Assembly: GCA_017562135.1 (NCBI GenBank) | Contig: QEYB01000715.1 | Coordinates: forward strand, 558,001-622,000 | DNA length: 64,000 bases | From: Dipylidium caninum | Lineage: Eukaryota > Platyhelminthes > Cestoda > Cyclophyllidea > Dipylidiidae | Reading direction: 5' to 3' | In this document: positions 61,605 to 64,000 of the stretch, piece after piece | How positions within the stretch are numbered: position 1 is the first letter of the stretch | How the letters are laid out: each line of letters starts with the position of its first letter | The notes under the pieces: model-generated | What the model saw: only the letters and a program-made list of their open reading frames with translations | Databases searched by the model: none | What the model was told of the DNA's origin: nothing | Translations under genes and position numbers: made by a program

Positions 61605-62659
61605 TATGTTAAAGCGGCGATTAGGATCTTCCAAAGTGCAGCATCCCTAACACTGGCAGGAACTACTGTAAGGAATGTCATTATAATGTACCTTTGTGAA
61701 GAGGGGAATGTCAGAGAGCAAGGTGCAGAGTCTTGAGAAAAACAGTTACAATCAGTGACAGGCGACGAGGGATACGTCAGTCTCCTATAAACTAGCACTC
61801 GGTCGCGAATGGTTGCAATGTGAAGAGGGCGCCTCGGTTGCTGGCAGGTGAGTTTGTGTGTTCCACATGTAAGTATGATGGGCAGGGAAGAGAGATGAGG
61901 AGTCCTGATAGTTTGGAGGAGGCGTAAGAAGGCTACTTCTCATCAACAATTGCAAAGCCCACCTACTTGGTCTGAACCGTTGTCACGTGATAAATTAACC
62001 TGTCTACTCAACAATAGTAAGTAGCAACTCAACACCGGGGGACAGCAAGTGGTGGAGGGTGGCACGCGCCTTTTCCGACACAATGAACGAGAAAACAGTT
62101 AGGAAGAAAAAAATGAGCGGATTGTTTGCAAGATAGTAGGACATTGGAACATTGAGAATGTGAAAGCTCTAAGACAGCGATGGAAAACGTAAATTATAGA
62201 GTAAAAGGAGCCCATGTTCAAACTGTGTGGTGCTGAAGGCGTTCTCAATGCACAGAGCCAAAGCCGGCACTAAAGTCTGCGATAATGGAACACAAATGAA
62301 GAATAAAAGAGCCCTCTTTGGTCTTAGGTCAATGGCGCTGCGTTTGAGCTGAGGCACACGTTGCAGGCAAAGGCAAGGGAGCTCGCGTCTTTAAGAGGCT
62401 GCCGTACCCTCATTAGGGCCGTGGGCAATGGAGATTGACGCACACACTTACCATGGTGGTAACACCTTCTTCAAGGGGCATTTGGGCAAGAAGAAGGCAA
62501 AAGATCCATTTGCTTTATCTCCGGAGATACAGGTCCTCTGAGACCTTCGATACCGGTCGAACCAGAGAAGCGAGATCGTCTTCGTCTCTCATTTGATACC
62601 ACGTTGACGGCCTGAGTAAGTTTTCTGCGTTTGTTCAGTATGCCAAACGGTGGTGTCAT
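61605..62659 (-). other. Possible membrane-protein exons (divergent transporter or gene remnant)
   Basis: Minus-strand segments look coding and hydrophobic. One (62659-62452) has a basic N-terminal part (GILNKRRKLTQAVN) followed, one frame over, by WIFCLLLAQMPLEEGVTTM and a strong donor GTAAGT at 62451. A phase-0 acceptor before 62348 leads to RALLFFICVPLSQTLVPALA. A third (about 61698-61605) reads YIIMTFLTVVPASVRDAALW after a pyrimidine-rich acceptor. These resemble MFS membrane helices, perhaps a diverged relative of the SLC46 gene, but I could not connect them into one frame and the end of the gene is missing. It could be a remnant or a gene with consensus errors. Confidence 0.25.
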
Positions 62660-64000
62660 TCAGTTGTCTCATGGCTGAGGTTGAGCGTTCTGCTCATTTG
62701 AATTTTTTCCTCTACAGTTAATTCAGGGACTTCCCAATGGAAAAACTCTTCCCGAATCCATTCTACTTCCACGGCTCATTTGACGTCCTTTGCGGTACTT
62801 TTACATGCCTGTGAAAGCTCTCCAGGCTTTTTTCCCCGATCCACGCGAACGGCGGGCTCATGTTTGAGCGGCACACGGAGTGCCAAAGTCATAACGATCG
62901 AACTAGAGGGGAAAAGACACTGTTTCCGTTCCGAGAGAAGAGTACTGCCTAACTGTTCGACGTGCTCGAAATAAATGAAAGATCGGCAAACCCCGACGCG
63001 AGGGTTTCGGTCGAGTGTTAACCGGGGCCGAAGTGGAGCCAGCGATGGGGGACTGCGGCGGTGCAGCCCGCGGACGGGAGAAGGGCGGGTGTGAATGGGC
63101 GAGATGCCGAAGAGTGCGCGTCTGTGGCTCTCAACGCCGCAAATGGCACACGTGCGAGGTGGTAGGAGACATCAAAGGAGCAGCACGTCTTAGCTGCCTT
63201 TTTGTAACAAAGTACCGCCTCTCGCTCAGCGCCCCTCGTCCCACCGCCCGACGGAGCAGTCTCGAGTCTGTGCCCACAGTCTCCCGAGGCGAGAGTCACT
63301 TGTCATGGCAGGAGACTTAACATTTTGGCGTCATTTACACACAAAACGGTGGAACAACGCACCCGTCCTAGCAGCGGAGAGCTCTCGTGGTGGACTAGAA
63401 GAACCCTTCTCTTGTGCTCACCTTGACGTCGGCGTCGAGGCAAAGTGTGGGAGCTGGTGGCGTCGGGGTCGAGTGATGGCTTGCGTTGCGCTGATCCACC
63501 ACGTCTTCGCCTTTTCCGGGCGGCCGCTTCCGCTGCGAGACGCTCTGACCGCGCACCGCTTAGCGGGGCAGACAGGACTGGAACTTTTTTTTGTGAGGAG
63601 GCCTTCGGCTGACCGTCTAAGGCGCGCACAGACACCCGAAAGCCCACTCATGGGGCTCCCAGTGGTGCCACCCCACTCCACGGGTGGCGTCTTCCATGAG
63701 TCGAAAGGTCCGCCTCGAGTGGTGCCACCACACTGGCGAATGCGGGCAAAGTGGGCCCGGACGAGCGCCACCTTCCCCTTAGAAGCCCGCACGCTCCGCG
63801 GGGAGAGTGCGGGCGGGCGCACACGCAACCGTTTTGTGCCTGCTAGCGCCCTTCGCGGCCGGGCAGGGCGTCTTCGTCTACGGCAGTTCAGCCTCTTTTC
63901 GTGCGTCCGCTTCTCTCCCCCGTCGGCAGGCTGGGCGCACGTGACGGGGAACGGGCCCTCCGGCCACAGAAATGGACGCTTCCCTTGCAGGTTGCCCGAT
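62660..64000. other. Window end, no supported gene
   Basis: GC-rich from about 63 kb. Minus-strand frames at 63303-63828 are open in more than one phase, with an apparent donor GTGAGC at 63421-63416 preceded by coding-like residues (PAPTLCLDADVK). This may be one exon of a gene running out of the window, but no domain is visible. A pyrimidine-rich AG on the plus strand near 63990 could be another acceptor. Neither is strong enough to call. Confidence 0.4.

Noticed and set aside
1..64000. CRISPR arrays, bacterial operons, phage or transposase genes
   Set aside because: The window is intron-bearing animal DNA. No regularly spaced repeats with spacers, transposase, integrase or reverse-transcriptase motifs were seen.

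Overview
This is eukaryotic, metazoan DNA. It carries two tandem innexin (invertebrate gap-junction) genes, a hunchback zinc-finger gene, a d4/DPF chromatin-reader gene, a UBXN7-type p97 adaptor, a mitochondrial ribosomal protein gene (bL33m) and an SLC46-type transporter. All but the ribosomal protein are split by GT-AG introns of 43 bp to nearly 3 kb. Innexins and hunchback exclude vertebrates. Exon style, the low-complexity expansions in DPF, and the many G/C homopolymers and purine repeats suggest a parasitic flatworm, most likely a tapeworm. That placement is inference, not proof.

Layout. 1-3597: no supported gene. 3598-7471 (minus): two innexins in tandem, the upstream one (7471-5912) intact, the downstream one (5426-3598) with an apparent 1-nt frameshift. 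7472-13158: gene-free, with CCAAT-box clusters. 13159-18992 (plus): a nine-exon UBXN7-like gene in visibly AT-richer DNA, followed closely by single-exon MRPL33 (19426-19635). 19636-22305: intergenic, ending in a CCAAT-rich probable promoter. 22306-35108 (plus): a nine-exon DPF/requiem gene of about 1,030 codons. 35109-38174: intergenic. 45713-38175 (minus): a ten-exon SLC46-family transporter, also with an apparent 1-nt frameshift. 45714-53400: a 7.7 kb divergent intergenic region rich in simple repeats. 53401-59593 (plus): five-exon hunchback with eight C2H2 fingers. 59594-64000: hunchback 3' UTR, then only exon-like fragments, some resembling membrane-protein exons on the minus strand.

The genes do not form one pathway. 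Innexins make gap junctions. UBXN7 links p97/VCP to ubiquitin ligases. bL33m is part of the mitoribosome. DPF is an accessory subunit type of BAF chromatin remodelers. SLC46 proteins are proton-coupled or lysosomal solute carriers. Hunchback is a developmental repressor.

Exon models were built by eye by joining GT/AG sites in matching phase and comparing with remembered family sequences. No alignment or gene predictor was run. No new biological system was found. The most notable points are the frameshifts beside C/G runs, the very large DPF protein, a hairpin inside a UBXN7 intron, and transporter-like exons at 61.6-62.7 kb.
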